From the NCBI GenBank assembly GCA_023213395.1, contig CM041465.1, forward strand, positions 57,295,741 through 57,359,740: DNA of 64,000 bases, in the 5' to 3' direction. Within the stretch, counting starts at the first letter, position 1. Each line of letters starts with the position of its first letter. The notes beneath the pieces are model-generated. The model did no database searches. It was not told where the DNA came from and saw only the letters and a program-made list of their open reading frames with translations. Positions 33,674-44,292 of this stretch are shown here, piece after piece. This DNA is from Cycas panzhihuaensis. Taxonomy: Eukaryota > Cycadophyta. Both the position numbers and the translations under genes were made by a program.

Positions 33674-35785
33674 GGTGGTGTGAAAAGATGAATAAGAGTG
33701 ATGTATATAAATGTGTAGGAAAATGCACTAAGTAGAAGAAGGTGGAGTCACTAACACTTGTGACAGGTCTACCTGACACAGTAGGGAATAATAAAGTAAT
33801 ACAATGTAAGATGTGGAAGCAAAGAGATTATAAATAAGTATGTGATGTAAGTGATCTAATCAAGATAAGTGAGAAGGCCTATATAGAAGTTGGCATATGG
33901 GTGCACAGAACTGATAACCAAAGTGATGTAGGATATGTAACAAACCCAAACCTCTAACTTGTATCCAAAGTAGGTGAGGTGTCGATGCCTAAGGGGGCTT
34001 CTAGTATATGTAATTAATGGCCTTCACCTGCGATACCCCACCATTCCTTGGTGATGAAATCTAAGTAAACGTGGAGCCCAAGTATTGCCGGTCCTTACCC
34101 AGTTCACCAATGAGTAATGATATACTCTCTGAAGAGACGTACGTGCATGTCCCATGGCTATGATAGATATTGGCCCAGCTAAATTAATTATCTTGATTAA
34201 GGGTTTTTAGTTTTCCTAGATGGTTAGCAGGATAATCCATGATTGGAGGCTGTAAGTATGGCTAACCTGTCCCTCCACCACTATATCGGTTATGACCAGA
34301 CCCAGTATGAAACTCACACCTCCCTTAGGGCCTGGACTTCGGCCAACCTTGGTCTATTTCAACCAAGGCGAGTATGCGCATAAGTCAAGAACTGGTGGTA
34401 TAAAGTCGTTGAGATGAGTTGATTTTAAGGAAAGTGTTATTGTTCTCGAATGTCATGTAAAAATAACTAAAAACTGAATGTAAATGCTCCACTTAAGTGT
34501 TGTTACTGTGTCCAAGTGTAGTGATGATGTGTCCACTTAGTACCCAAATGGCACTCTATGTGCCCAAGTGGCACTCAATGATGTCTCCAAGTGCATGTAA
34601 CCTTTAAAATCATACACATGATGAGCCAAATCATCAGATATTGCTCTGATCCAGATGATTGGCTTTACAAAGGATTTAAGTACCTTGTTCTTTTTACAAA
34701 AGGGCCAAAATAGGCTTCCAAATGCCATAAAGGCTATAAATGTCTTTAAAAAACCCCTTTTATATACAATAATTTTTTTTTTTTTTTAATGAAGGGAAAA
34801 AAAAAAACTAAAATTTTGAGAAATACAATGTATGCTGAAAAATTAAACTTTCGTAGCTAAGTCTATTTGTTGGGTATTTGTCTGTCTATTAATGGCACAA
34901 ATTTTAAAAATATTAAAAAAAAAAAAAATTAGATTTGCTGCCCTTCACCTGCACTTTACAAATATACAAAAATTTTTGAAAAATCTTATCAAAAACAAGA
35001 AAAAAAGTTAGTTTTAGCTCGCGATTAAAATGTACTAGAAAACCTAAAAATTGTTATAACTTTTCAATGGAGCATCGGATTCATGTGAGACCTATCCCAA
35101 ATAATAGATCGGGACGAGGAGATCAAAAAACATGTATTACAGCAGAAAAAAATTCCTCAGATTTTTCTAGATTTGAGATTTTTTTAATTTAAAAAATAGC
35201 TATAAAAACAGGCCATTTGACCCCTTTAAACTCAAAATCGCGTATTGCTCCAGTAGACAAAAGTGCTTAGAAGGCCAAGACGCACCTACTGGTGAAATTT
35301 TGTGTGATTCTGAGCACTTTGAGTTTTGGTCATACCGCTGTACGGAAATCCGCATAGTCCGTACAACGTCCGTATGGTTTGATTTTATACTTTAAAATCT
35401 GCCTCTAATAAGTGAGAGTCACTGATTTCTTCTTCTGCAACTTTGAAATCTGATTTTTACTACAAAAAATGGTAAAAAATAGGCCAAAATGCCAAATTTG
35501 AGACTAAAAAAGATGGCTGGAAATTATCATCAACTGAGCAATTCTTGTGCTCCTTTAGGCCTATAAATATGATGCTTTTAAGTAGCTACACTCCTTCATC
35601 TTATTTGCAGAAATAAAATAGTATAACAACATATAATTTTGTACTAAAAATCTGCTATAAAAAAAGCTTTAAAAAATAGATTTTAAAAAAATCTCAACTC
35701 TTCACTTCACATGAATGGTAAAGAAGATGAGAACATAGCTTGCAATCTCCTTGCAAGTGAGTGTGGTACTAGGATCCACCCAATA
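33674..35785 (-). other. Long 5' leader of B
   Basis: About 2.1 kb separates the primer site from the gag start. No protein-like frame is present. It is partly conserved in copia C (44293-46192), for example cctcccttagggc and the stem at 34352-34375 (ccttggt … accaagg). It also contains T- and A-runs (34774-34810) and repeated gtac/ccgta words near 35340-35385. Confidence 0.65.
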
Positions 35786-35797
35786 GCTCTAATACCA
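35786..35797 (-). other. Primer-binding site at the right end of B
   Basis: The minus-strand sequence reads TGGTATTAGAGC, one transition from the initiator-Met site, two bases inside the right 86-bp repeat. Confidence 0.85.
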
Positions 35798-35799
35798 CT

Positions 35800-35885
35800 T
35801 GTCACAGGTTATTGTTACACCAAAAGCCCCGGGGTGATTTGGGAAGAGGACTTCCTTGTGATAGTTAACGTCACGTGCTCCAATA
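35800..35885 (-). repeat. Right 86-bp terminal repeat of B (5' LTR)
   Basis: It starts TGTCACAGG and ends CTCCAATA (CA decayed to TA), directly followed by the target copy caatt. Confidence 0.85.
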
Positions 35886-35888
35886 CAA

Positions 35889-36540
35889 TTAGCATTGTGC
35901 ACGCCAGGTACTCTTTGAAAACAGAGTCTTGTGTTGTTTTCCCATCATACAACTTTTACATATAAAATGGTTAAATGAGATATCTGGCAGACCATTCACC
36001 ATGTTATATTTTTTAAATCTTTCTAACCTATCATGAGAGATATGACCATACTTCAAATGCCAAATTTCATTATTATCAGTACTATCTGCAGCAAAAACTT
36101 TTATATTAGAAATCATTTTGGTAGGGTCTTTATCAGGCACTATAGGAGTTGAAAGGAGTTTATACAATCTATTGCATTTTTCTCCTTTAGCTATAACTGT
36201 CCCATTTTTTTTATATCAAGGATATAGCAATATCCATGTTTATCAAATATTGTTCTTAACTTTTTATCACTCAATTGTGGCGGCGGAGATTCTTTTTTAT
36301 TCCAGGTATAAAAAAGACATTGCCAATACGTTGAATTTTTCTGTCAATGTATATGGCAATTTGTCCTATTCCCCTTATGTGTAAGGGAAAATTATCTCCT
36401 AGCTCAACAGATGTGTTGCATTCATAGAGTTTGATGATTTCAAACCATTCTTTGACTCCTGTCATATGATGTAAGGCGCCTGAGTCTATATACCAGTTCT
36501 CTATTATACTTGCAATTGCTGCCAGGGCTACAATAAAAGC
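35889..36540 (-). pseudogene. copia A protease and pre-integrase zinc domain
   Basis: The protease motif WYIDSGALHHMTG (about 36455-36500) keeps D-S-G. The frame 36271-36465 continues with LHIRGIGQIAIYID and VFFIPGIKKNL. The pre-integrase domain at 35889-36167 has IWHLKYGHISHDRL and ICKSCMMGKQHK, so the H-H-C-C zinc site is complete. B inserted just after KSTWRAQ, before the integrase core. Confidence 0.85.
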
Positions 36541-36544
36541 AGTT

Positions 36545-37483
36545 TCAATCTCTTCTTCCGGTATGTCTTTTCCTTTGCTATAATTTTTGAATACCTACTG
36601 TTTTCCTTTCTGCACGTTTCTGGTAGCACTGATAGGGGTAATGACCTGTTTGGCCACAGTGATAACAAACATCAAAAGCTCTACAGTTACTTGAAAAGTG
36701 ACCTAGTTTTCTGTAGTTAAAATATACTCTGGCATTTCGAGGCAGATTGCTGATCATTCTTCCTCGTCCTCTTCCTTCCGTCCAACGTCCCCTGTGACTT
36801 GCTGGCATTCTTCCTCTTGATCTAGGATTAAAGTGTCATCTTCCTCTGCCTCCTATGTGAAGTTTCGAAATGAGTGCATCTTCAATTTCTGACTCTTCTT
36901 CGTACCTTTAATTTCTTTGCTCTTGAGTATACATATATCCTATGAGAGTATCAAAAGACATTGTGGCTGTATGTCCTCCTTCTGTCAACATATTTATCAT
37001 ATTATCAAAAGACTTTGGAAGTTTATTGAGCACCAAGTGAATTAGTTCTCTGTCCGTTAACTTCTCTCCTACTGTGAGAAGGGTAGTTTTAATGCTAGTT
37101 AACTTGGTTAAGAAATCTGACATAGTTTGTCCCTCTCTCATTTTCAACTTATAAAGCTCTTCTCTTAATGCCACAATTCTAGCTTCATTTTTTCTACTAA
37201 ACATTGAAGTCATAACTTGCCAAATTTCATTTGCATCTTCTAGGCCATCTACATAAACTCATAATGAGTCAGAAATCGAGAGTTTGAGGACTGAAATAAC
37301 AACATTATTCCTTTCCTCCTAACTAGTCAAGGTTGTTGCATCATCAGACTGATTTTCAGCCCCAGTAGTGATTTTCCAGGCTCGGTTTTCTCTCAACAAC
37401 CCTTCAATTTTGATTTTCCAGACACTAAAATTTATTTCTGTAAGTTTCTCACTTTCATTCAGCGAACCAGCAGAGGAGGCCAT
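36545..37483 (-). pseudogene. copia A gag
   Basis: The start at 37483 (MASSAGSLNESEKLTE) is chosen because it opens the typical copia gag motif LTEINFSVWKIKIEGLL. The long frame 36908-37213 holds EIWQVMTSMFSRK upstream and FLTKLTSIKTTLL, LVLNKLPKSFDNMI. An Arg/Gly-rich stretch precedes two zinc knuckles. In the first, two Cys read Tyr (YFNYRKLGHFSSNC); the second (CYHCGQTGHYPYQC) is intact. Only a few stops interrupt the gene, fewer than in most copies here. Confidence 0.85.
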
Positions 37484-38170
37484 TATTAAGGGCGATTGGA
37501 GATAGAGAAACAAGATTTAATTGTCTATACGGCCTCTTGTGTGGAATTTCATACGGAGCTGAAGTTGTACGGATTGAAACGAAATTGGTCTCAAATGAAA
37601 GAACTCACAAATGGGTGTCCGAATCTGTGTTTATTTTTTTGAATTGGCTTCAGATGTGAGAGAAAAATCCAAACGAAGAAGTAAACTTGCACCCAAGGGT
37701 TTTTACCGTTTTTGAGAAAAAATTCAGAAAAATCAACTTAAATCTATGCAAGAAATCACTGAAATTCTTCGTCTAGGGATGAGAAAAGATTTGAATACTT
37801 GTACCAGGGATTTTGTCCAAATTTTTTTGAAAAAACGCTGAGAGAAGGCTTTAAACCTACACGCCTATATTTTGGCCTGAAACTGGGTCGAAATGACTCT
37901 GAATGATGTCATCGCAGAAGAGAAAGATGTAGAGGAGGCTTCGATCTTCGATTTGGGTAAGTTTCGTCAAATTCTGATGACTTCGATTTTTTACGCCCGT
38001 ACAAGTCTGTACAATCGTACAAATCCATACGATTCTTCTTTCAAATTCTCCTAGACAATTTTGTCTTTACATAACAGATTCTTGTAATAACAGTTTGTCT
38101 CTAATATTCTTCTTCTCCTTTTAATGAAGCCCAGATTTGCTTCTTCACAGGCAGGAGGACCTAGGAGCCT

Positions 38171-38182
38171 GCTCTGATACCA
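38171..38182 (-). other. Primer-binding site of copia A
   Basis: The minus-strand TGGTATCAGAGC is an exact match to the initiator-Met site and touches the LTR. The approximately 690-bp leader (37484-38170) toward gag contains repeated gtac/tacg words near 37990-38035 and no coding frame. Confidence 0.92.
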
Positions 38183-38390
38183 TGTAACAAAACCTTGATG
38201 AGGAATAAATTCACTCTCTCAATGTATTCTTTATTGATAATTTGTTACATATATATACAAGTACAAGGTGGGTACAAATGGCAACCGCTCAACCACGTAA
38301 TGCCACTTGTCAACTTAAGAAAGGAGGAGAAAGTGGTACATGACCCTTACATTAAATATTATAACCTAAGGTAAAACATTACCTTTTACA
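38183..38390 (-). repeat. 5' LTR of copia A
   Basis: The 208-bp block starts TGTAACAAAACC and ends CTTTTACA. Its partner is lost with the 3' end of the element at 26595, so age and target duplication cannot be judged. Confidence 0.75.
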
Positions 38391-38966
38391 TGGTGTGGAG
38401 GGATTTGCCTCCCCCCCCCTCCCCCCCCCCCCCACTAGTGTTACCGATGGATCCAAGGAGGGCTTGCCCTCTGAAGTAAAAACTAAGGTTCAAAACCTAC
38501 TAAATTTGTAAAAAAGATCTAGGTCGTTCATAAAAAAGACCTAGATCTGATGGTTACAATTGATGTACCTTTCTATGTAACCTGATTTAGGGTAATTGTA
38601 TTGCATCGCATTGTGAGTGGGTGACTATTAGTTGTTACTGCTGTGAGAATTCTATGGCGACTGCATGTACAAATATTTTATTCTTGATTAATAAATATCG
38701 ATACCTTTCAAATGTAGATGTTTCCTTAGCACTCTACTAAGGTTTTACTGCGTTATATCTAGTGTACTTGGTAATGTGTATACTTTCGTGTGTATGTTGA
38801 ATGATCTCTAGTTTATGCACTTACACTTAGTTACAGTTTTGAATATTATTTTTATTGTAAAATAAATAGATCTTGATGGTTGGTTTTGATTATTTAGAAC
38901 TAGGATTTCTCAATAATCTCATTTGCGAATAAACCCACGATCACGTAAGGACTCCATGTGGCCACC
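38391..38966. other. Unassigned flank with a C-rich run
   Basis: No gene was seen. A cytosine-rich tract at 38408-38433 (C9-T-C13 type) could form a G-quadruplex on the opposite strand. The final bases 38962-38966, ccacc, are the left target copy of copia C. Confidence 0.55.
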
Positions 38967-39278
38967 TGAAGGAAGAATGGATCTAGGGTATAAATCACTC
39001 ACATGCACATAATAGAAATAGAGAATGAAAAAGAGATGAAACAAGATATGAGAGAAAAGCTTGGAGGTGAGAATGAATAATGGTTCCCTCCTTGAGATTT
39101 TGCCTTTTATTATTAAGGATGAGTATTAGGGTTAGGATTTTTCTACTTAATGATATGAACCTGAAATTACATCTAAATGCACATATAATGTATTTTACTA
39201 AGAGACTAATACTAATAACATATCCTAATGTTACTTAATTAATCTACACAAATAATCTTGATACATTAACCTCTTTCA
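38967..39278 (-). repeat. Left LTR of copia C (3' LTR)
   Basis: It starts TGAAGGAAG and ends CTCTTTCA. The following atccccccctt (39279-39289) is the polypurine tract in minus sense. Confidence 0.88.
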
Positions 39279-39719
39279 ATCCCCCCCTTAATGGTGGAAG
39301 GTCATTTTGAGAAAATATATTCTATGAGGTCTTCATTTGTGTCTCATTATTATATTAAAATTTTAAATGACACTTTTGTGGAAAAACCCTTGTGGAGAAT
39401 AAAAACCCACAGACTTTCTAAGATTTATAGCCCCTTTTATAAAATTAAAATGGCTAAGGTAGCTCTTTGATGTAGCCTAATAGCCAAGCAGCTTAATCTA
39501 CTAAGTCTTCATATATCGTTTGGTCATCCCTTATGCCCTTTCGAGTTTTCATAGGTTCTGATTTTCTAAAACTAATAAAACCCTTATCATTTTCTGCCTA
39601 CATGGGGTTTTCACAAATAGGATAATGCAGAGACTTAGTCTTATTATTTCGTGCCCACAAGGAGTTTTTATGAATAAAATAGAGTATGATAATCCTATTG
39701 CCATCTTCTTTGATCAGTT

Positions 39720-40500
39720 GAAGATGGAGGCCCTAAGGCTGAGCTGCCTTTAGAATTGTTCAAACTTCACCTTTTGCAATAGTTTGGTGAAGATATCATC
39801 CACTTGATTTGTTAAGGGATAGTATTCTGGTTGAATTGTGTCGTTATGAATAAGTTCTCTAATTCTGTTGACTTTCATACTTATGTGTTTGGTATAATTG
39901 TGAAATCCAAAATTTTTCACCATGTGGATTGTTGATTGATTATCTACACAAAGGCCAATAGGAGTTGTTTGAGTGATTTTCAATGTTTCTAATAATTTTC
40001 TAAGTCATATCACCTCCTTGTTGGTCTTAGAAGTAATAATGTATTTAGCTTTGACAATTGAATCAACAACTATCTTCTACCATCTAGATCTCTATGATAT
40101 TAGTGCTATTTTAAGAAATGCTACATACCTAGACGTAGATCTTTCTATATCTTTATCTCCTGCAAAGTCTAAGTCTATGTATGCAAAAATCTTAAATTCA
40201 TTATTAGGTTCATACAATAGACCAAATTTGTTGGTTGTCTTTAGGTATTTTAACACTCGAACTGTAGCCTACTAGTGATTTTGCTTATGATTTATCATGA
40301 ATCGTGCAAGAATGTCGATAAAGTGTGTAATATTTGGCCTTGTATTAGTAGTGTAGATGAGACTACCTACAAGTTTTATGTAGAGTAATGTGTTTACCTC
40401 CCTAGAGTCACCATCACCTAAGAGTTTGGTATTAGGGTCCATAGGTAAAGCTACTGGTTGAGCATTTTCTAATTGAAACTTGGTTAAAAGATCTTTGATG
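39720..40500 (-). pseudogene. copia C RNase H
   Basis: The open frame 39750-39983 gives LCVDNQSTIHMVKN, TKHISMKVNRIRELI and VDDIFTKLLQKVKFEQF, the C-terminal half of RNase H. Upstream to about 40480 are FAYIDLDFAGDKD, VKAKYI (catalytic Glu read as Lys) and VGSLIYTTNTRPNI. The plus-strand frame 39973-40275 is its shadow. Confidence 0.78.
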
Positions 40501-41200
40501 TTTTTTTTTTTTTGAGAGATTTTTTTTTTAATTCTTTTGTGTTACATCAATTCTCAAGTAATATTTCATCAAACCAAGGTCAAACAATTCAAACGTTTTG
40601 CTAAGGTTCTTTTTCAACTAGCTTATTACCTGTTCACTATTACCTGTTACTAGCATGTCATCCACAAAGATTATGAGATTAGTGACTTTATCCTTTTGGT
40701 GCTCGATGAGCAATATTGCATCAATATCTTGGTAGTCACAAATGTCGTATCCAACTTATCTCATTTTTTTAGACAACTTGGCAAACCAAACACGAGGGGC
40801 TTATTTAAGGTCGTACAAGGACTTTCTAAGCTTGCAAACCTTATGCTCTTAACCTTCGATCTCATATCCTTTTAGCTGAACCATGTAAATTTCTTTTTCA
40901 AGATCTCCATTGAGAAACATGGTCTTAATATCGAGCTAGTAGATTTTTCAACCCTATTGAGCACCCAAGGTAACAAGAGTTCTAATTGTAGGCCACTTGG
41001 TTGTAGGTGCAAAGACTTCAGTGTAGTTAATACTTTCACTTTATGTGAACCCTTTAGCTATCAACCTCGCCTTTTATTTTTCAAGGGTGTCATCTAATCT
41101 ATATTTATTTTTGAATACCCATTTATTTTAAACTACCTTTCTACCAAGTGGTAGATTAACGAACTTTTATGTACTATTTTTTATGAGAGATTGATATTCT
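40501..41200 (-). pseudogene. copia C reverse transcriptase
   Basis: Landmarks on the minus strand are NKWVFKNKYRLDD, ARLIAKGFT, INYTEVFAPTTKW, MFLNGDLEKEIYM, KSLYDLK-stop-APRVWF and the catalytic FVDDMLVTGNSE near 40635-40665. T-runs at 40501-40530 interrupt the C-terminal part. Most stops occupy Trp or Gln positions. Confidence 0.78.
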
Positions 41201-41454
41201 TTGTTCATTGTATTTCTTCAAACTATATGTTTTACAGCTTCATGGTATGAGAGGGGCTTTTCATTAAGAGTAAGATGCAATTCTGTCAGTTTAAATTCAG
41301 TATATAATGATTCTTACATCCTTGATCCATGGGCACTTCGAGTACCAGTGTTGTCCACCTCATCTAGTTGTATGTCCTTATTGAGCTGGCGGGCTTCTCG
41401 AGATCCTCGAGTTAGGAATAAAGTCTTCATTTCTCCAACTTCTTGGTTCTTATC

Positions 41455-41780
41455 TTATTCATTAAAATGATCATTTTGTGAGGAGGATGTTGATGCACCT
41501 GAGGAAGATGGTCTTTCTACCACTGTTTTGCCTTTATCAATTAAAGGTAGAGAGGATGATTCTTTTATAATGGCTTTGCTTTTGTCTACTTTGTTATTTT
41601 TAAAGCATGGTATTGGATGTGCACTCATCGGTTCAGAGCCGCAACTTATATCCTCTGAGACTTTATTGTTAGCTTCTAATATTTGGAATAATTTATGTCT
41701 GTCCCCCTCCCCACCCCTTCCAAAATTTTGGAATGTGAACATCATACTTGATAACATTATTATAGCAGCATGAGGGTATT
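41455..41780 (-). pseudogene. copia C spacer between integrase and RT
   Basis: A 100-codon open frame (41455-41757) rich in Ser, Lys and Glu, ending in SSSGASTSSSQNDHFNE. It has no enzymatic motif and corresponds to 30841-31140 in B. It is probably a disordered polyprotein spacer. Confidence 0.55.
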
Positions 41781-42499
41781 TTGGAGTCCAGTCTAAGCAA
41801 TTAATCCTCTATCTTCACAAAAATAACATCTCTGGTAACAATGATTTTTTGTTGTGAAGGCATAAAGACCTTATACATTTTCTTATCCATAGGGTATCCA
41901 ATAAAGATGCCTTTAAGTGCCATTGGCTGGAGTTTATTTCGATCTATATCCAGAATGTGGGCATAGCATGTAGAACTAAAAATTTTGAAGTAGTGAATAA
42001 TGGGGGCTTGTCCTGACCACTTTTTATTAGGTGATTATCCTTCTTTTGATGGGCTAACAACATTGAGGTAATAAACAATTGTCCAAATGGCTTCAGCCCA
42101 TAGGTAGGTAGGTATATTTTTGTATACCAACATAGCTTGAGCCATGTTCATAATTGTCTTGTTCATGTGCTCAACAACTCCATTTTGTTGTGGAGTACTT
42201 ACTATTGTTATTTGATGTTTGATTTCATTGTCTCGAAGGTAGCTTTCAAACTTATATAAGGTATATTCACCACTATTATCAGTTCGAAGACATTTGAGTT
42301 GATAACCTAATTCTTTTTCAGTGCAGGCTTTGAATTCTTTGAATACATAGAAGGCTTCATCTTTCTTATGTAAAAAAGTTACCCACACTTTTCTAGTGAA
42401 ATCATCAATAAAAGAGATGTAATATAACTTGCCCTTCAGTGAAGGAATGGGCATTAGTCTGCATAGATCAGAGTGTATCACTTGTAATGGATAGCTCAA
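41781..42499 (-). pseudogene. copia C integrase
   Basis: The 154-codon frame 42035-42499 contains HSDLCRLMPIPSLKG, SFIDDFTRKVWVTFL, LRTDNSGEYTLYKF and PQQNGVVEHMNKTIMN, so the D, D and E positions are all present. Sites such as PTYLWAEAIWTIVYYLN follow. The C-terminal part continues with stops to about 41785 (GSTCYAHI-like, then GIFIGYP-like sequence). It retains the QQ and Glu that B has lost. Confidence 0.85.
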
Positions 42500-43395
42500 T
42501 TTCCATTAACTTTTAAGAAAGGGTTATCGATGAGATTTGACAATAATACAAGCTTCACATTTGAAAGGGTTAGAGGAGAATTTTGGAAGACTTGGAAGAG
42601 TGTTACAAAGATCTCTAAGTCTATTAATGTGAATATGGCCCATGCAAGAATGCCAAGAGTTTCTGGTGACAATGTTGGATGGGTCAGGATGGAATTAAAT
42701 ACAAATTCTTCATCAGCATAAGGGCTTTGGGCACAATAGACTTTAGAAGATGGGGATCCATTTAGTCGAAAGAGTTTGCTAGTGAGATGTCTTGTCAAAA
42801 CCACTCAATCAGTTAGAGGGTGAATGATCTGGGGAGTCTGGTCATTTGTGATTATACTAAGATTAAATCTATGAGAGATAGGTGTGGATAAAGAGAGTAG
42901 ATTTTGTTTGAAATTGGGTATGTATAGAGCATCAAGCAATGTAAAATCTCTTAAGCCTGGGAGTTTCAAGTGAATATTACAAATTCCTTCAACAGGTTAT
43001 TGTGATTTATCAACCATATGAATAACTCCTTGAACATTTGGGTCAAATATTTGATATAGCCTGCAATTGCACATCATATGTTGAGTTGTTCTTATGTCTA
43101 TAATCCACTGTCCATCAATTGAAGCCACACTATTTGCAATTCCAATAGGACTTGGCATTGATGAAAGGAATTTACAAGTGATATATCCACATTGAGCTTC
43201 AAAGTATCTATGTGGTTGGTCAATGGAATTTAATAATGAAGATCCCTCAATTCTTTGAAAGTGTATTTGTACAAATCCTAAACCACTAAAGGATTCTTTA
43301 CAAATTTCTTCAACATTATGAGCTCCATGTTTTGGTTGGAACTTGGCTAACTTATAAGTGGTGGTTCTATAGTCTTTTATAGTTACATCGATCAC
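42500..43395 (-). pseudogene. copia C protease and pre-integrase domain
   Basis: The frame 42997-43395 includes QWIIDIRTTQHMMCN, where D-T-G has become D-I-R. LKLPGLRDFTLLDALYIPNFKQNLLSLS follows as separate short frames, then TLSPETLGILAWAIF and VKLVLLSN, decayed forms of the H-H-C-C region. Several stops and shifts are present. Confidence 0.7.
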
Positions 43396-43399
43396 ACAT

Positions 43400-44292
43400 A
43401 ATAGTTTAATTGTTAGTCCCTGAAGAGGTACTAGTTTGGCTTAACTGTCTTACTTTTTATTGAGATGGCCCTTAGCCTTAAGACTGTCGAGGCTGTGACT
43501 GAGGGTTTAGTTGACCTTGTAGATGATTTTCCATGTTTCTTCATTTTCTTCTTACTTGATTGTTTCCTCTGTCATGAGAGGGACCTTGATTTTTTATTTA
43601 ATAAGCTTCTTCTTCCACCTCAAAAGCTACATCTATAAGAGAGTCAGAGGCTACAAAGTTGGTATTAAAGGTCTTGTCAAATTCTATAAACTTTTCGGCA
43701 AGTGCTTTGAAGTTAAGTGTCTTCAATGTTCCACTAGATTGAAGAGTTTCAAGCAAGTTTTTATAATTACAGACATGTAGACATGATTGGATCAAGAATG
43801 CCCAAGTAATACATTGGGTCTTAAAATCTTTGTCAATTGCATGCTTTATTGGTTGAAGGAGATTTATTGTCTAATAAGCTCGTCTCTTCTACATTTTTAA
43901 CTTGTTCATTTTCAGAATAAGATGAACAAATTCTAAATTTAGCTTGGTATCAAAGTTCTTCTTGAGAACATCAAGAACCTTCTAGTTTGTATCATGTTAC
44001 TCTTCATCAATTAAGTTGTGCAAGGAGTAATCAGTAACTAATAGAATTCCTATACGAATCTTTTCATCATCTATCTCCAATATAGTTTGGTTATAGCATC
44101 TATAGGAGTTATTGGAGCAGTTCCACTAGAAACAGGTGTTGTAGCTTTTGTAGGTATGATGGGTGTAAGCTGCAAGTGGGCTCTCTAAAGGCCTTCATAC
44201 TTTGTAGTATTTTTAACTTCAGTGTACCATAAATTCTAGTTTTCTCTGCCTTTTAATATATAGTTGACATTTTACTTGAATTGAGATGACAT
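43400..44292 (-). pseudogene. copia C gag
   Basis: ATG at 44292 starts MSSQFK-stop-NVNYILKGREN, homologous to the start of B gag. The frame 43598-43795 contains LQSSGTLKTLNFKALAEKF and EFDKTFNTNFVASDS, matching B. The zinc knuckle is not readable. Many stops occupy Trp and Gln positions. Confidence 0.7.

Larger units (their letters stand above)
28058..35885 (-). mobile_element. Composite insertion B: copia body between 86-bp terminal repeats
   Basis: Direct terminal repeats of exactly 86 bp (28058-28143 and 35800-35885, no indels) start TGTCA and lie inside perfect target copies caatt (28053-28057 and 35886-35890). A purine tract (minus sense AGGGGAG) adjoins the left repeat, and a primer site (minus sense TGGTATTAGAGC, 35786-35797) adjoins the right one. 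The body is a copia element closely related to copia C, but its C-type LTR occurs once only, internally at 28294-28661, with a second primer-like site beside it (28281-28291) and a 150-bp segment of different composition beyond. It looks like the crossover product of a short-LTR (TRIM-like) element and a copia element. Confidence 0.8.
26595..38390 (-). mobile_element. copia element A, 3'-truncated and interrupted by composite B
   Basis: On the minus strand: LTR 38183-38390, exact initiator-Met primer site 38171-38182, gag, protease and pre-integrase zinc domain (to 35891), then insertion B (28058-35885 plus target duplication), then integrase, linker and the start of RT down to 26595. There the sequence stops matching, so the rest of RT, RNase H and the 3' LTR are lost. 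The reading frame of A is collinear across B once the insertion and one copy of caatt are disregarded, confirming nesting. The A coding frames are comparatively well kept. Confidence 0.85.
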
